Shown one piece after another: positions 1 through 6,907 of a DNA stretch of 8,605 nucleotides. Source of the stretch: Burkholderiales bacterium (GTDB lineage: Bacteria > Pseudomonadota > Gammaproteobacteria > Burkholderiales > Burkholderiaceae); the NCBI GenBank assembly GCA_947372535.1, contig CANBUA010000212.1, forward strand, positions 1-8,605, written 5' to 3'. Position 1 is the stretch's first letter; each line of letters begins with the position of its first letter. Made by a program: the position numbers and the translations under genes. Under the pieces are notes generated by a model, which ran no database searches, was not told the DNA's origin, and saw nothing but the letters and a program-made list of their open reading frames with translations.

Positions 1-152
1 AATCGAAAGGCCGGTCTGGTGTCTCGGGCTGCTGGGGTGGGCGTTTTGGCAAACAGCTGTTTAGTCAGATCCGCCCATTCCGTGGGCCCAAGACTGTCCG
101 GTCGTTGTTGTGCAGATGTTGCGCAGCCGATGGGTGCAAGTTGGGGTAAAAC
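1..152 (+). other. Non-coding upstream region of the spc operon
   Basis: No recognisable gene. In many bacteria rpsQ (S17) lies just before rplN, but none of the three forward frames here reads like an S17 C-terminus; the frame that stays open through most of the stretch gives no familiar protein. Visible structure: a perfect 12-bp palindrome AAACAGCTGTTT (51-62), a short hairpin GCCCA/TGGGC (73-77 with 83-87), and a direct repeat GTTGTGCAG / GTTGCGCAG (107-115 and 118-126, 11-base period). A promoter for the spc operon may lie here or further left. TTGGCA at 46-51 resembles a -35 box, but I find no acceptable -10 at the right distance. Confidence 0.6.
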
Positions 153-521
153 ATGATCCAAATGCAATCGCGACTCGATGTCGCAGACAACACGGGCGCC
201 AAGAGCGTCATGTGCATCAAGGTGCTCGGTGGCTCCAAACGCCGTTACGCCGGCATTGGCGATGTCATCAAGGTCAGCATCAAAGAAGCTGCGCCTCGTG
301 GCCGCGTCAAAAAAGGCGAAGTCTACAGCGCCGTGGTGGTTCGTACCGCCAAGGGTGTGCGTCGTCAAGACGGCTCGCTCATCAAATTCGACGGCAATGC
401 CGCCGTGTTGCTCAACGCCAAGCTGGAGCCCATCGGCACCCGCATCTTCGGCCCCGTGACGCGTGAACTGCGTAACGAGCGCTTCATGAAGATCGTGTCG
501 CTGGCCCCCGAGGTTTTGTAA
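153..521 (+). CDS. rplN: 50S ribosomal protein L14 (uL14)
   Basis: L14 is a universal protein of the large subunit, at the subunit interface, where it contacts 16S rRNA in bridges and binds 23S rRNA. The 122-residue product has the usual bacterial length and aligns over its whole length with the family: it starts [17 protein letters not shown], continues with [15 protein letters not shown] (about residues 20-34), and ends with the conserved [12 protein letters not shown] (about 97-108) and SLAPEVL at the C-terminus. The start is fixed by the family N-terminus. Only a weak GGGG-rich Shine-Dalgarno (143-146) precedes it. It is the first gene of the spc operon, as in E. coli; rplX follows after 26 bases. 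Confidence 0.98.
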   Translation: MIQMQSRLDVADNTGAKSVMCIKVLGGSKRRYAGIGDVIKVSIKEAAPRGRVKKGEVYSAVVVRTAKGVRRQDGSLIKFDGNAAVLLNAKLEPIGTRIFGPVTRELRNERFMKIVSLAPEVL

Positions 522-547
522 ATCCTCGGTACAGCAAAGGACTGCCC

Positions 548-865
548 ATGAACAAACTTCGTACAGGCGATCAGGTCATTGTTTTGACCGGTCGCGACAA
601 AGGCAAGCGCGGCACCGTTTCGGCCCGTGTTGATGCCGATCATCTGCTGGTCGATGGTGTAAACGTTGCCAAAAAGCACGTCAAGCCCAACCCCATGAAG
701 GGTACGACTGGCGGCATCGTCGACAAGACCATGCCGATCAACCAATCCAATGTGGCAATTTTCAATGCCGCATCCGGCAAGGCCGATCGCGTTGGTATCA
801 AGCTCCTGGAAGACGGCAAAAAAGTGCGCGTCTACAAATCCAGTGGCGAAGAAATCAAGGCTTGA
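548..865 (+). CDS. rplX: 50S ribosomal protein L24 (uL24)
   Basis: L24 is an assembly-initiating large-subunit protein that binds the 5' domain of 23S rRNA near the exit of the peptide tunnel. The 105-residue product has the family length. Its N-terminal part carries a KOW motif (about residues 4-33, with the [10 protein letters not shown] core), followed by the conserved [14 protein letters not shown] stretch at about 44-57. The region that forms a cysteine zinc knuckle in some L24 proteins has no cysteines here (around [11 protein letters not shown]), so this is the zinc-free form. The start is supported by an AAAGGA Shine-Dalgarno at 536-541. It lies second in the spc operon, with rplE 11 bases downstream. 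Confidence 0.98.
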   Translation: MNKLRTGDQVIVLTGRDKGKRGTVSARVDADHLLVDGVNVAKKHVKPNPMKGTTGGIVDKTMPINQSNVAIFNAASGKADRVGIKLLEDGKKVRVYKSSGEEIKA

Positions 866-876
866 TGAGGTAACAC

Positions 877-1440
877 ATGACTCAACAAACCGCCCCTAAT
901 ATCGCTCGTCTGCAGGCCATCTATCGCGAGAAGATCGTGCCTGAGTTGATGGCCAAGTTCGGCTACAAGTCGATCATGGAAGTGCCGCGCCTGACCAAGA
1001 TCACCCTGAACATGGGTGTCTCGGAAGCTGTGTCGGACAAGAAGGTCATGGAACACGCCGTGAGCGACCTGACCAAGATTGCTGGCCAAAAGCCTGTGGT
1101 CACCATGTCCCGCAAGGCCATCGCCGGCTTCAAGATCCGCGAAAACATGCCCATCGGCACCATGGTGACGTTGCGCGGTGTTCGCATGTTCGAATTCCTG
1201 GACCGCTTCGTGACGATTTCGCTGCCCCGCGTTCGTGACTTCCGCGGTATCTCTGGTCGCTCTTTCGACGGTCGTGGTAACTACAACGTCGGCGTCAAGG
1301 AACAGATCATTTTCCCGGAAATCGAATACGACAAGATCGACGCGATCCGTGGTCTGAACATCAGCATCACGACATCGGCCAAGACTGACGACGAAGCCAA
1401 GGCTCTGCTCGCAGCGTTCAAATTCCCGTTCAAGAACTGA
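877..1440 (+). CDS. rplE: 50S ribosomal protein L5 (uL5)
   Basis: L5 binds 5S rRNA in the central protuberance and contacts the P-site tRNA and the head of the small subunit. The 187-residue product is clearly L5: [14 protein letters not shown] (about 35-48), AGQKPVVT (about 69-76), [10 protein letters not shown] (about 80-89), and RDFRGI followed by [20 protein letters not shown] in the second half. It is about eight residues longer at the N-terminus than E. coli L5 (179). I keep this start because GAGG (867-870) sits six bases upstream and there is no better ATG at the family start. The stop codon overlaps the Shine-Dalgarno of rpsN, so the two genes are probably translationally coupled. 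Confidence 0.98.
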   Translation: MTQQTAPNIARLQAIYREKIVPELMAKFGYKSIMEVPRLTKITLNMGVSEAVSDKKVMEHAVSDLTKIAGQKPVVTMSRKAIAGFKIRENMPIGTMVTLRGVRMFEFLDRFVTISLPRVRDFRGISGRSFDGRGNYNVGVKEQIIFPEIEYDKIDAIRGLNISITTSAKTDDEAKALLAAFKFPFKN

Positions 1441-1448
1441 GGTGGATT

Positions 1449-1754
1449 GTGGCAAAACTGTCCCTTATCCAACGTGAAGAAAAGCGCGAAAAGCTGGTTG
1501 CCAAGCACGCCAAGAAGTACGCCGAACTCAAGGCCATCATCAACGATGCCAACAAGTCCGACGACGAGCGTTACGCTGCCCGCCTCGAGTTGCAAAAGCT
1601 GCCCCGTAACGCCAACCCCACCCGCCTGCGCAATCGCTGCTCGCTGACTGGTCGCCCACGTGGCACCTTCCGTCAATTTGGGTTGGGCCGTAGCAAGATC
1701 CGTGAACTGGCATTTGCCGGTGACATCCCCGGTGTCACCAAGGCTAGCTGGTAA
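1449..1754 (+). CDS. rpsN: 30S ribosomal protein S14 (uS14), long zinc-free form
   Basis: S14 is a small-subunit protein of the head, near the A and P sites, needed late in 30S assembly. The 101-residue product is the long form without the CxxC...CxxC zinc ribbon: a basic helical N-terminal half ([19 protein letters not shown]) and the conserved C-terminal half [19 protein letters not shown] (about 61-79) ending in GVTKASW. The start codon is GTG. It is chosen because it gives the conserved MAK N-terminus and lies just after GAGGTGG (1439-1445), which overlaps the stop of rplE; the spacing is short. rpsH follows after 29 bases. Confidence 0.97.
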   Translation: MAKLSLIQREEKREKLVAKHAKKYAELKAIINDANKSDDERYAARLELQKLPRNANPTRLRNRCSLTGRPRGTFRQFGLGRSKIRELAFAGDIPGVTKASW

Positions 1755-1783
1755 GCCGGCCGGGAACGAACAGGAGTTATCCC

Positions 1784-2179
1784 ATGAGCATGAGTGACCC
1801 TATCGCCGACATGCTGACCCGCATTCGCAACGCACAAATGGTGGAAAAAGCCAGCGTTGCCATGCCGTCGTCAAAGCTGAAAGTCGCGATCGCCGCAGTC
1901 CTGAAGGACGAAGGCTACATTGATGGTTTCGCCATCACCGGTGAGGCTACCAAGCCCACACTGGAAATCGCCCTGAAGTACTACGCAGGCAAGGCCGTGA
2001 TCGAGAAAATCGAACGCGTCTCCAAGCCCGGTCTGCGTGTGTACAAAGGTGCCCACAGCATTCCCAAGGTCCAGAACGGCCTGGGTGTGGCCATCGTCAC
2101 GACTCCTCAGGGTGTCATGACCGACCGCAAAGCGCGCGCAGCCGGTATCGGTGGCGAAGTGCTCTGCTACGTCGCCTGA
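1784..2179 (+). CDS. rpsH: 30S ribosomal protein S8 (uS8)
   Basis: S8 binds the central domain of 16S rRNA (helix 21) and organises the platform. In E. coli it is also the translational repressor of the spc operon, acting near the rplX-rplE junction. The 131-residue product has the family length and starts [18 protein letters not shown]; the C-terminal RNA-binding part carries [11 protein letters not shown] (about 80-90), [16 protein letters not shown] (about 99-114) and the ending GGEVLCYVA. Two in-frame ATGs lie six bases apart; the first, with AGGAG upstream (around 1772), is preferred. I see no obvious S8-site mimic at the 11-base rplX-rplE junction here, so E. coli-style control is not demonstrated. 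Confidence 0.98.
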   Translation: MSMSDPIADMLTRIRNAQMVEKASVAMPSSKLKVAIAAVLKDEGYIDGFAITGEATKPTLEIALKYYAGKAVIEKIERVSKPGLRVYKGAHSIPKVQNGLGVAIVTTPQGVMTDRKARAAGIGGEVLCYVA

Positions 2180-2195
2180 TCAAGGAGCCATCGAC

Positions 2196-2729
2196 ATGTC
2201 CCGCGTAGGAAAAATGCCGATCACCGTCCCGCAAGGCGTGGACGTGCAGATCACTGCAGACAACATCACCGTCAAGGGTGCCTTGGGTACCCTGAGCCGC
2301 GCTCAATCGTTGCTGGCCCCCGTGGCTGCCAACGCTGGCGTCCTGACCGTCTCCCCTGCTGACGAAAGCGCAGCCGCCAATGCCATGTCTGGCACGGTGC
2401 GCGCCTTGGTCAACAACATGGTCAACGGCGTGAGCAAGGGCTTCGAGAAAAAGCTGTCCCTGGTGGGCGTGGGCTTTCGTGCCCAGGCAGCCGGCCAGAA
2501 GCTGAACCTGCAAATTGGGTTCTCTCATCCAGTCGTCAAAGACATGCCCGATGGCATCAAGGTCGAGACTCCGTCTCAGACCGAGATCGTCATCAAGGGT
2601 GTCGACCGTCAAGTAGTGGGTCAGATCGCCGCCGAAGTGCGCGCTTTCCGTCCGCCAGAGCCTTACAAGGGCAAGGGCATCCGCTACGTAGGCGAGCGCG
2701 TGGTCTTGAAAGAGACCAAGAAGAAGTAA
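2196..2729 (+). CDS. rplF: 50S ribosomal protein L6 (uL6)
   Basis: L6 sits near the base of the L7/L12 stalk, by the sarcin-ricin loop, and contributes to the elongation-factor binding region. The 177-residue product has the usual length and two tandem L6-type domains. It starts [17 protein letters not shown], and the second domain ends with the signature [14 protein letters not shown] (about 154-167) and a basic tail. The frame is open upstream to an ATG at 2151 inside rpsH, but the start at 2196 gives the family N-terminus and has AAGGAG (2182-2187) at a normal distance. There are 16 bases after rpsH. The stop overlaps the Shine-Dalgarno of rplR. Confidence 0.98.
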   Translation: MSRVGKMPITVPQGVDVQITADNITVKGALGTLSRAQSLLAPVAANAGVLTVSPADESAAANAMSGTVRALVNNMVNGVSKGFEKKLSLVGVGFRAQAAGQKLNLQIGFSHPVVKDMPDGIKVETPSQTEIVIKGVDRQVVGQIAAEVRAFRPPEPYKGKGIRYVGERVVLKETKKK

Positions 2730-2743
2730 GGAGCTGATTCATC

Positions 2744-3112
2744 ATGTCTATCAACAAGAAAGAACAGCGCCAGCGCCGCTCGCGTCAAACGCGTGCTCGC
2801 ATTGCATTGCAAGGCGCAGTACGTCTGACGGTCATCCGTACCAACCTGCACATCTACGCGGCCGTCACCACGGGCGACGGTGCCAAGGTGCTCGCTTCGG
2901 CCTCCACGGCCGAAAAAGAAGTCCGCGAGCAACTGGGCGCTGCTGGCAAGGGTGGCAACGTGAACGCCGCAACCGTGATTGGCAAGCGCATCGCCGAAAA
3001 GGCGAAAGCAGCTGGCGTCGAGAAGGTCGCTTTCGACCGCTCGGGCTTTGCCTACCACGGTCGCATCAAGGCCTTGGCTGATGCCGCGCGTGAAGCCGGC
3101 CTTCAGTTCTAA
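2744..3112 (+). CDS. rplR: 50S ribosomal protein L18 (uL18)
   Basis: L18 binds 5S rRNA together with L5 and L25 and helps attach it to 23S rRNA in the central protuberance. The 122-residue product has a strongly basic N-terminus ([20 protein letters not shown]) that in the family is disordered until bound to RNA. Conserved segments follow: [15 protein letters not shown] (about 27-41), the [12 protein letters not shown] helix (about 80-91), and [26 protein letters not shown] at the C-terminus (the last 26 residues, described here by its FDRSGF and AREAGL cores). AAGGAG (2728-2733), overlapping the rplF stop, serves as Shine-Dalgarno about ten bases before the ATG. Confidence 0.98.
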   Translation: MSINKKEQRQRRSRQTRARIALQGAVRLTVIRTNLHIYAAVTTGDGAKVLASASTAEKEVREQLGAAGKGGNVNAATVIGKRIAEKAKAAGVEKVAFDRSGFAYHGRIKALADAAREAGLQF

Positions 3113-3135
3113 GCGTCGCACTGGAGAAATACCAA

Positions 3136-3654
3136 ATGGCTAAGTTTCAACCCAAAGTAGCAGACGAAGGTCGCGACGACGGGCTGCGCGAGAAGATGAT
3201 TCAAGTGAACCGCGTGACCAAAGTGGTCAAGGGCGGTCGGATCATGGGCTTCGCAGCATTGACCGTGGTCGGTGATGGTGAAGGTCGCATTGGCATGGGC
3301 AAGGGCAAGGCGCGTGAAGTGCCTCTGGCCGTGACCAAGGCCATGGACGAAGCCCGTCGCAACATGCTCAAGGTCAACTTGCGCAACGGCTCGGTTCATC
3401 ACAATGTGATGGGCGAGCATGGTGCCTCCAAGGTCCTGTTGGCGCCCGCGCCTGCCGGTACCGGCATCATCGCTGGTGGTCCAATGCGCGCCGTGTTCGA
3501 AGTGATGGGTGTGACCGACATCGTGGCCAAGAGCCTCGGTTCGACCAACCCTTACAACCTGGTGCGTGCGACGTTCGACGCCCTGCGCAAGTCGACCACG
3601 CCGTCCCAAGTTGCCGCCAAGCGCGGTAAGACAGTTGAAGAAATCTTCAACTGA
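3136..3654 (+). CDS. rpsE: 30S ribosomal protein S5 (uS5)
   Basis: S5 lies on the solvent side of the small subunit near the mRNA entry channel, influences decoding accuracy (ram mutations) and is the target region for spectinomycin resistance. The 172-residue product carries the N-terminal double-stranded-RNA-binding-like S5 domain: [18 protein letters not shown] (about 18-35), [18 protein letters not shown] and GKGKAREVP. The C-terminal domain follows, with [20 protein letters not shown] (about 101-120), [17 protein letters not shown] and [11 protein letters not shown] at the end. The VVKGGR loop, where spectinomycin-resistance changes cluster in other bacteria, looks wild type. GGAG (3123-3126) is the Shine-Dalgarno. 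Confidence 0.98.
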   Translation: MAKFQPKVADEGRDDGLREKMIQVNRVTKVVKGGRIMGFAALTVVGDGEGRIGMGKGKAREVPLAVTKAMDEARRNMLKVNLRNGSVHHNVMGEHGASKVLLAPAPAGTGIIAGGPMRAVFEVMGVTDIVAKSLGSTNPYNLVRATFDALRKSTTPSQVAAKRGKTVEEIFN

Positions 3655-3670
3655 TCGCTGGAGATTTGTG

Positions 3671-3853
3671 ATGAGTGAAAACAAAACTGTCACGGTCAAG
3701 CTGGTTCGCAGCGTGATCGGTACGCGTCAGGATCACCGCGAAACCGTTCGCGGCCTGGGCCTGCGTCGCCTCAACAGCACGTCCGTGTTGCAAGACACGC
3801 CGGCTGTTCGCGGCATGATCAACAAGGTCGCCTATCTGGTGCAGGTGCTCTAA
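3671..3853 (+). CDS. rpmD: 50S ribosomal protein L30 (uL30)
   Basis: L30 is a small large-subunit protein bound to domain II of 23S rRNA; it is found in many but not all bacteria. The 60-residue product matches the bacterial short form: [20 protein letters not shown] (about 6-25), then [20 protein letters not shown] (about 28-47) and [13 protein letters not shown] at the end. The frame is open upstream into the 3' end of rpsE, but the ATG at 3671 is preferred because it gives the family start and has GGAG (3660-3663) seven bases before it. The stop TAA shares its last A with the ATG of rplO, so the two genes overlap by one base. Confidence 0.97.
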   Translation: MSENKTVTVKLVRSVIGTRQDHRETVRGLGLRRLNSTSVLQDTPAVRGMINKVAYLVQVL

Positions 3854-4287
3854 TGGAACTCAATACCATCAAGCCTTCAGAAGGCTCTAAACACTACAAG
3901 CGTCGTGTGGGTCGTGGCATTGGCTCCGGCCTGGGCAAGACCGCTGGTCGCGGCCACAAGGGTCAGAAGTCCCGTGCTGGTGGCTACCACAAGGTGGGTT
4001 TCGAAGGCGGTCAAATGCCTTTGCAACGTCGCCTGCCCAAGCGTGGCTTCAAGTCGCACCTGCTCAAGTACAACGCTGAAATCACCCTGGGTGAGTTGCA
4101 GCTGCTGGACGTCACGGAAGTCGACGCCCTGGTGCTCAAGCAAGCCGGTCTCGTTCCCCAGATCGCCAAGGTGATCAAGGTGATCAAGTCGGGTGAGCTG
4201 AGCAAGAAGGTTTCCCTCAAGGGAATCGGCGCAACGGCTGGTGCCAAGGCTGCCATCGAGGCCGCTGGCGGCTCGCTGGGCGAATAA
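3853..4287 (+). CDS. rplO: 50S ribosomal protein L15 (uL15)
   Basis: L15 binds 23S rRNA and is a late-assembly protein that reaches deep into the large subunit. The 144-residue product has the long, glycine- and arginine-rich N-terminal extension typical of L15 ([20 protein letters not shown] at about 17-36, and [20 protein letters not shown] at about 47-66), then a globular domain with GELQLLD and the C-terminal [20 protein letters not shown] (about 118-137). The start overlaps the rpmD stop in TAATG, which indicates translational coupling; an AGGTG-like Shine-Dalgarno lies inside the end of rpmD (about 3842-3847). secY follows after 20 bases. Confidence 0.98.
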   Translation: MELNTIKPSEGSKHYKRRVGRGIGSGLGKTAGRGHKGQKSRAGGYHKVGFEGGQMPLQRRLPKRGFKSHLLKYNAEITLGELQLLDVTEVDALVLKQAGLVPQIAKVIKVIKSGELSKKVSLKGIGATAGAKAAIEAAGGSLGE

Positions 4288-4307
4288 CACAAGCACTGTC
4301 CGCATTC

Positions 4308-5615
4308 ATGGCGACTTCACCCACTCAACTGGCTCAAAGCGGCAAGTTTGGCGACCTCCAACGTCGCCTGATTTTCCTGCTTGGTGCGCTGGTCGTCTAC
4401 CGCGTCGGGGCTCATATCCCCGTGCCTGGTATCGATCCGTCCCAATTGCAGCAGCTGTTCAAAGGTCAGCAGGGCGGCATCCTGAGCTTGTTCAACATGT
4501 TCTCAGGCGGCGCCTTGTCCCGCTTCACGGTTTTCGCGCTGGGCATCATGCCTTACATCTCGGCGTCCATCATCATGCAGATGATGGGCTATGTGATCCC
4601 CAGCCTGGAAGCCTTGAAGAAAGAGGGCGAAGCTGGTCGTCGCAAGACCACCCAGTACACCCGTTACGGGACACTGGGCCTGGCCTTGTTCCAGTCCTTC
4701 GGCATTGCCGTGGCACTGGAAGGGACGGCTGGTCTGGTGATCAATCCCGGTTTCGGCTTCAAGCTGACGACTGTGGTGAGCCTGACAGCGGGCACGCTGT
4801 TCCTGATGTGGCTGGGTGAACAGATCACCGAGCGTGGTCTGGGCAACGGCATCTCGATTCTGATCTTTGGTGGTATCGCGGCAGGTTTGCCCAATGCCAT
4901 TGGTGGTCTGTTCGAACTGATCCGCACCGGTGCGATGAGCATCCCGGCTGCAATCCTGATCCTGGGCATCGTGGGTCTGGTGACCTTTGGTGTGGTGTTC
5001 GTGGAGCGCGGTCAACGCAAGATCCTGGTCAATTACGCCAAGCGTCAGGTCGGCAACAAGGTGTATGGCGGTCAATCGTCACACCTGCCCCTGAAGGTCA
5101 ACATGGCCGGCGTGATCCCTCCGATCTTTGCCTCGTCGATCATTCTGTTGCCAGCAACGGCAGTGGGTTGGTTCGCAGCTGGTGACAGCATGCGCTGGTT
5201 GAAGGACATGGCCGGTGCCTTGTCCCCAGGTCAGCCGATCTATGTGTTGCTGTACTCCGCTGCCATCGTGTTCTTTTGCTTCTTCTACACGGCGCTGGTG
5301 TTCAACAGCCGTGAGACTGCAGACAACTTGAAGAAAAGCGGCGCGTTCATCCCCGGGATTCGTCCTGGCGACAACACGGCCAAGTACATTGACAAGATCC
5401 TGGCGCGCTTGACGCTGGCTGGCGCGGTATACATCACGGCAGTGTGTTTGCTGCCCGAGTTCCTGGTACTTAAGTACAACGTGCCTTTCTACTTTGGTGG
5501 GACTTCATTGCTCATCATCGTGGTGGTCACCATGGATTTCTGGGCTCAAGTGCAGTCCTATGTCATGTCTCAGCAGTACGAATCGCTGCTGAAGAAGGCA
5601 AATTTCAAAAGCTGA
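4308..5615 (+). CDS. secY: Preprotein translocase subunit SecY
   Basis: SecY is the channel subunit of the SecYEG translocon in the inner membrane; it moves unfolded proteins across the membrane with SecA and inserts membrane proteins with ribosomes. The 435-residue product has the standard length and ten predicted membrane helices, roughly at residues 21-38, 73-97, 118-138, 152-171, 180-198, 212-232, 266-288, 311-333, 366-388 and 395-415. A plug region lies around 60-72. The cytoplasmic loops carry family motifs: [13 protein letters not shown] (110-122), [14 protein letters not shown] (242-255) and FIPGIRPG (347-354), the loop involved in SecA and ribosome contact. The start gives the expected [11 protein letters not shown]-terminus, but no Shine-Dalgarno is visible upstream; coupling to rplO is likely. 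Confidence 0.98.
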   Translation: MATSPTQLAQSGKFGDLQRRLIFLLGALVVYRVGAHIPVPGIDPSQLQQLFKGQQGGILSLFNMFSGGALSRFTVFALGIMPYISASIIMQMMGYVIPSLEALKKEGEAGRRKTTQYTRYGTLGLALFQSFGIAVALEGTAGLVINPGFGFKLTTVVSLTAGTLFLMWLGEQITERGLGNGISILIFGGIAAGLPNAIGGLFELIRTGAMSIPAAILILGIVGLVTFGVVFVERGQRKILVNYAKRQVGNKVYGGQSSHLPLKVNMAGVIPPIFASSIILLPATAVGWFAAGDSMRWLKDMAGALSPGQPIYVLLYSAAIVFFCFFYTALVFNSRETADNLKKSGAFIPGIRPGDNTAKYIDKILARLTLAGAVYITAVCLLPEFLVLKYNVPFYFGGTSLLIIVVVTMDFWAQVQSYVMSQQYESLLKKANFKS

Positions 5616-5765
5616 ACCGGGCAGGCTGTGTGTTTGCAGCCTGCGAAGTGAAGCGAATATTTTTTCGGTGGCTCGCATCGTATTCCGGGCGAAGTGAGCG
5701 AGTTGAGTTAGACCCGGTTTACGAAGTGTGAGTCCCGTCGAGTCATCGATGGATCAGGAGAAGAC
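5616..5765 (+). other. secY-rpmJ gap, without infA
   Basis: These 150 bases are too short for infA (about 216 bases) and no frame resembles IF-1. The gap holds the hairpin annotated separately, a possible long-loop stem CCGGG/CCCGG (5685-5689 with 5713-5717), and three copies of CGAAGTG (5644-5650, 5690-5696, 5722-5728). A good Shine-Dalgarno for rpmJ, AGGAGA (5757-5762), closes it. I found no convincing promoter. By position it could hold a leader for the rpmJ-rpsM-rpsK genes, but the sequence alone does not show this. Confidence 0.6.
5621..5644 (+). terminator. Hairpin after secY, possible weak terminator or attenuator
   Basis: A perfect 8-bp stem, GCAGGCTG (5621-5628) with CAGCCTGC (5637-5644), encloses an 8-base loop and lies five bases after the secY stop. 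The nearest T-run (six Ts, 5660-5665) comes about 15 bases downstream, too far for a canonical intrinsic terminator. It may mark a processing point, stabilise the secY 3' end, or reduce readthrough into rpmJ. The hairpin itself is clear; its function is inferred. Confidence 0.45.
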
Positions 5766-5879
5766 ATGAAAGTCGCTGCATCAGTCAAAAAGATCTGCCG
5801 CAATTGCAAAATCATCCGCCGCAAGGGCGTGGTCCGCGTGATCTGCACCGACCCACGTCACAAGCAACGCCAGGGTTGA
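5766..5879 (+). CDS. rpmJ: 50S ribosomal protein L36 (bL36), zinc-binding form
   Basis: L36 is the smallest large-subunit protein; it binds 23S rRNA near the base of the L7/L12 stalk. The 37-residue product is complete: [16 protein letters not shown] at the start and RHKQRQG at the end, very close to E. coli L36. The zinc-ribbon ligands are present as C11, C14, C27 and H32 (CxxC-x12-C-x4-H). It is short enough to be missed by simple ORF cut-offs. The start has AGGAGA (5757-5762) three bases upstream. It lies where spc ends in E. coli; rpsM follows after 39 bases. Confidence 0.97.
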   Translation: MKVAASVKKICRNCKIIRRKGVVRVICTDPRHKQRQG

Positions 5880-5918
5880 TCCCCTGCGGACAACGAATCA
5901 CGGTATCAGAGGACAGCT

Positions 5919-6281
5919 ATGGCACGTATTGCTGGCATCAACATCCCACCGCACAAGCACACTGAAATTGGCTTGACGCACATTTACGGCATTGGCCGGA
6001 CCACTGCGCAGAAGATCTGCTCCGCTGCAGGCATTCCCTTCAATAAGAAGATCAAGGAATTGACCGACGGCGACCTGGAGAAAATCCGGGACGAAGTGGG
6101 CAAGCTCACGATCGAGGGTGACCTGCGACGCGAACTGTCAATGAACATCAAGCGACTGATGGACATTGGCTGCTACCGTGGCTTCCGTCATCGCCGTGGT
6201 CTGCCTTGCCGTGGCCAGCGCACTCGCACGAATGCGCGCACTCGCAAGGGTCCCCGCAAGGCGATCGCCGGCAAGAAGTGA
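5919..6281 (+). CDS. rpsM: 30S ribosomal protein S13 (uS13)
   Basis: S13 is in the head of the small subunit, forms bridges to L5 and the large subunit, and contacts the P-site tRNA through its C-terminal tail. The 120-residue product has the family length. The N-terminal part [20 protein letters not shown] leads into the helix-hairpin-helix-like segment [13 protein letters not shown] (about 23-35); the middle carries GDLRREL and [20 protein letters not shown] (about 76-95); the basic C-terminus has the signature [21 protein letters not shown] (last part, ending in GKK). AGAGGA (5908-5913) is the Shine-Dalgarno. In E. coli this gene opens the alpha operon behind the S4-binding leader; the 39-base gap here is too short for that structure. 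Confidence 0.98.
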   Translation: MARIAGINIPPHKHTEIGLTHIYGIGRTTAQKICSAAGIPFNKKIKELTDGDLEKIRDEVGKLTIEGDLRRELSMNIKRLMDIGCYRGFRHRRGLPCRGQRTRTNARTRKGPRKAIAGKK

Positions 6282-6345
6282 TCTTCGCCATCCGATAAGA
6301 TACAGCGCCCGGACATTTCGGGCTCGTTGAGAGAGAAGGTTTCAA
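6282..6345 (+). promoter_or_regulatory. rpsM-rpsK gap with small hairpin
   Basis: This 64-base gap contains a compact hairpin, GCCCGGA (6307-6313) with TTCGGGC (6317-6323), seven pairs including one G-T and a three-base loop. It is followed directly by TCGTTGAGAGAGAAGG, whose GAGAAGG part is the rpsK Shine-Dalgarno. No T-run follows, so it does not look like a terminator. A role in mRNA processing or in rpsK translation is possible but not shown. Confidence 0.4.
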
Positions 6346-6750
6346 ATGGCTAAAGCACCTGCCAACAGCGCGGCTCGCCGTGTGAGCAAGAAAGTCCGCA
6401 AGAACATTGCGGACGGTATCGCCCACGTCCACGCGTCGTTCAACAACACGATCATCACGATCACGGACCGTCAAGGCAATGCTTTGTCGTGGGCCTCAAG
6501 TGGTGGTCAAGGTTTCAAGGGTTCGCGCAAGTCGACTCCCTTCGCTGCCCAGGTGGCCGCTGAAGTGGCCGGCCGCGCTGCTCAGGAACAAGGCATCAAG
6601 AACCTGGACGTCGAGATCAAGGGCCCCGGTCCTGGTCGCGAGTCGTCGGTTCGCGCGCTGGCATCGCTGGGCATCCGGATCAACTCCATCTCTGATGTGA
6701 CGCCGGTTCCCCACAACGGTTGCCGTCCGCAAAAGCGTCGTCGCATCTAA
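6346..6750 (+). CDS. rpsK: 30S ribosomal protein S11 (uS11)
   Basis: S11 forms part of the platform of the small subunit and lies close to the mRNA in the E site region. The 134-residue product is typical: a basic N-terminal tail ([20 protein letters not shown]), then [17 protein letters not shown] (about 25-41), [20 protein letters not shown] (about 45-64), [18 protein letters not shown] (about 83-100) and the C-terminal [20 protein letters not shown] (about 110-129) with KRRRI at the end. The Asn-Gly pair (N124-G125) in this motif is the site where E. coli S11 is known to form isoaspartate. It ends 13 bases before a strong terminator hairpin, which suggests it is the last gene of its transcript. 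Confidence 0.98.
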   Translation: MAKAPANSAARRVSKKVRKNIADGIAHVHASFNNTIITITDRQGNALSWASSGGQGFKGSRKSTPFAAQVAAEVAGRAAQEQGIKNLDVEIKGPGPGRESSVRALASLGIRINSISDVTPVPHNGCRPQKRRRI

Positions 6751-6763
6751 GCGTCGTCTCTTG

Positions 6764-6806
6764 AACCTCGCCCACAGCGCCTGCTGTCGGCGAGGTTTTG
6801 CTTTTG
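6764..6806 (+). terminator. Intrinsic terminator after rpsK
   Basis: AACCTCGCC (6764-6772) pairs with GGCGAGGTT (6789-6797), and inside it ACAGC (6774-6778) pairs with GCTGT (6783-6787). Only one C-C mismatch interrupts 14 pairs, and the loop has four bases (GCCT). The 3' arm runs straight into TTTTGCTTTTG, a T-rich tract. The stem begins 13 bases after the rpsK stop. This fits a factor-independent terminator that ends the spc/rpsM-rpsK transcript. Read on the other strand the stem lacks a good T-tract, so it acts on the + strand. Confidence 0.88.
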
Positions 6807-6872
6807 CTCTGATTTGCTGTTTGGGCAAACCAACGCGATTCACTTTCTGTATCAGGAAGTGTGGCTTTGTGT

Positions 6873-6901
6873 TTGCCTGAATGCATTCCTGTGGCTATAA
6901 T
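6873..6901 (+). promoter_or_regulatory. Sigma-70 type promoter for rpsD
   Basis: A perfect -10 TATAAT (6896-6901) lies exactly 17 bases after TTGCCT (6873-6878), which matches the -35 consensus at four of six positions. Transcription would start near 6907-6909, about 190 bases before the rpsD start. It lies about 70 bases beyond the rpsK terminator, in a gap without a gene, which makes chance less likely. The spacer holds a perfect 10-bp palindrome (6879-6888), and six-base inverted arms flank the -10 (6888-6893 with 6902-6907). Confidence 0.8.
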
Positions 6902-6907
6902 CACAGG

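Noticed and set aside
866..876. S8 repressor site at the rplX-rplE junction as in E. coli
   Set aside because: The gap has only 11 bases and I see no stem resembling the S8 site on 16S rRNA; a site inside the flanking coding sequence cannot be excluded by eye.
832..1455. Minus-strand open frame of 207 codons opposite rplE
   Set aside because: Same reason: it mirrors the rplE codon pattern, and the + strand protein is unambiguous L5.
2151..2195. N-terminal extension of L6 by 15 residues
   Set aside because: It overlaps rpsH; the ATG at 2196 has AAGGAG upstream and gives the family N-terminus.
4241..4819. Plus-strand open frame of 192 codons overlapping rplO and secY
   Set aside because: It lies out of frame with two certain genes and its product resembles no protein family.
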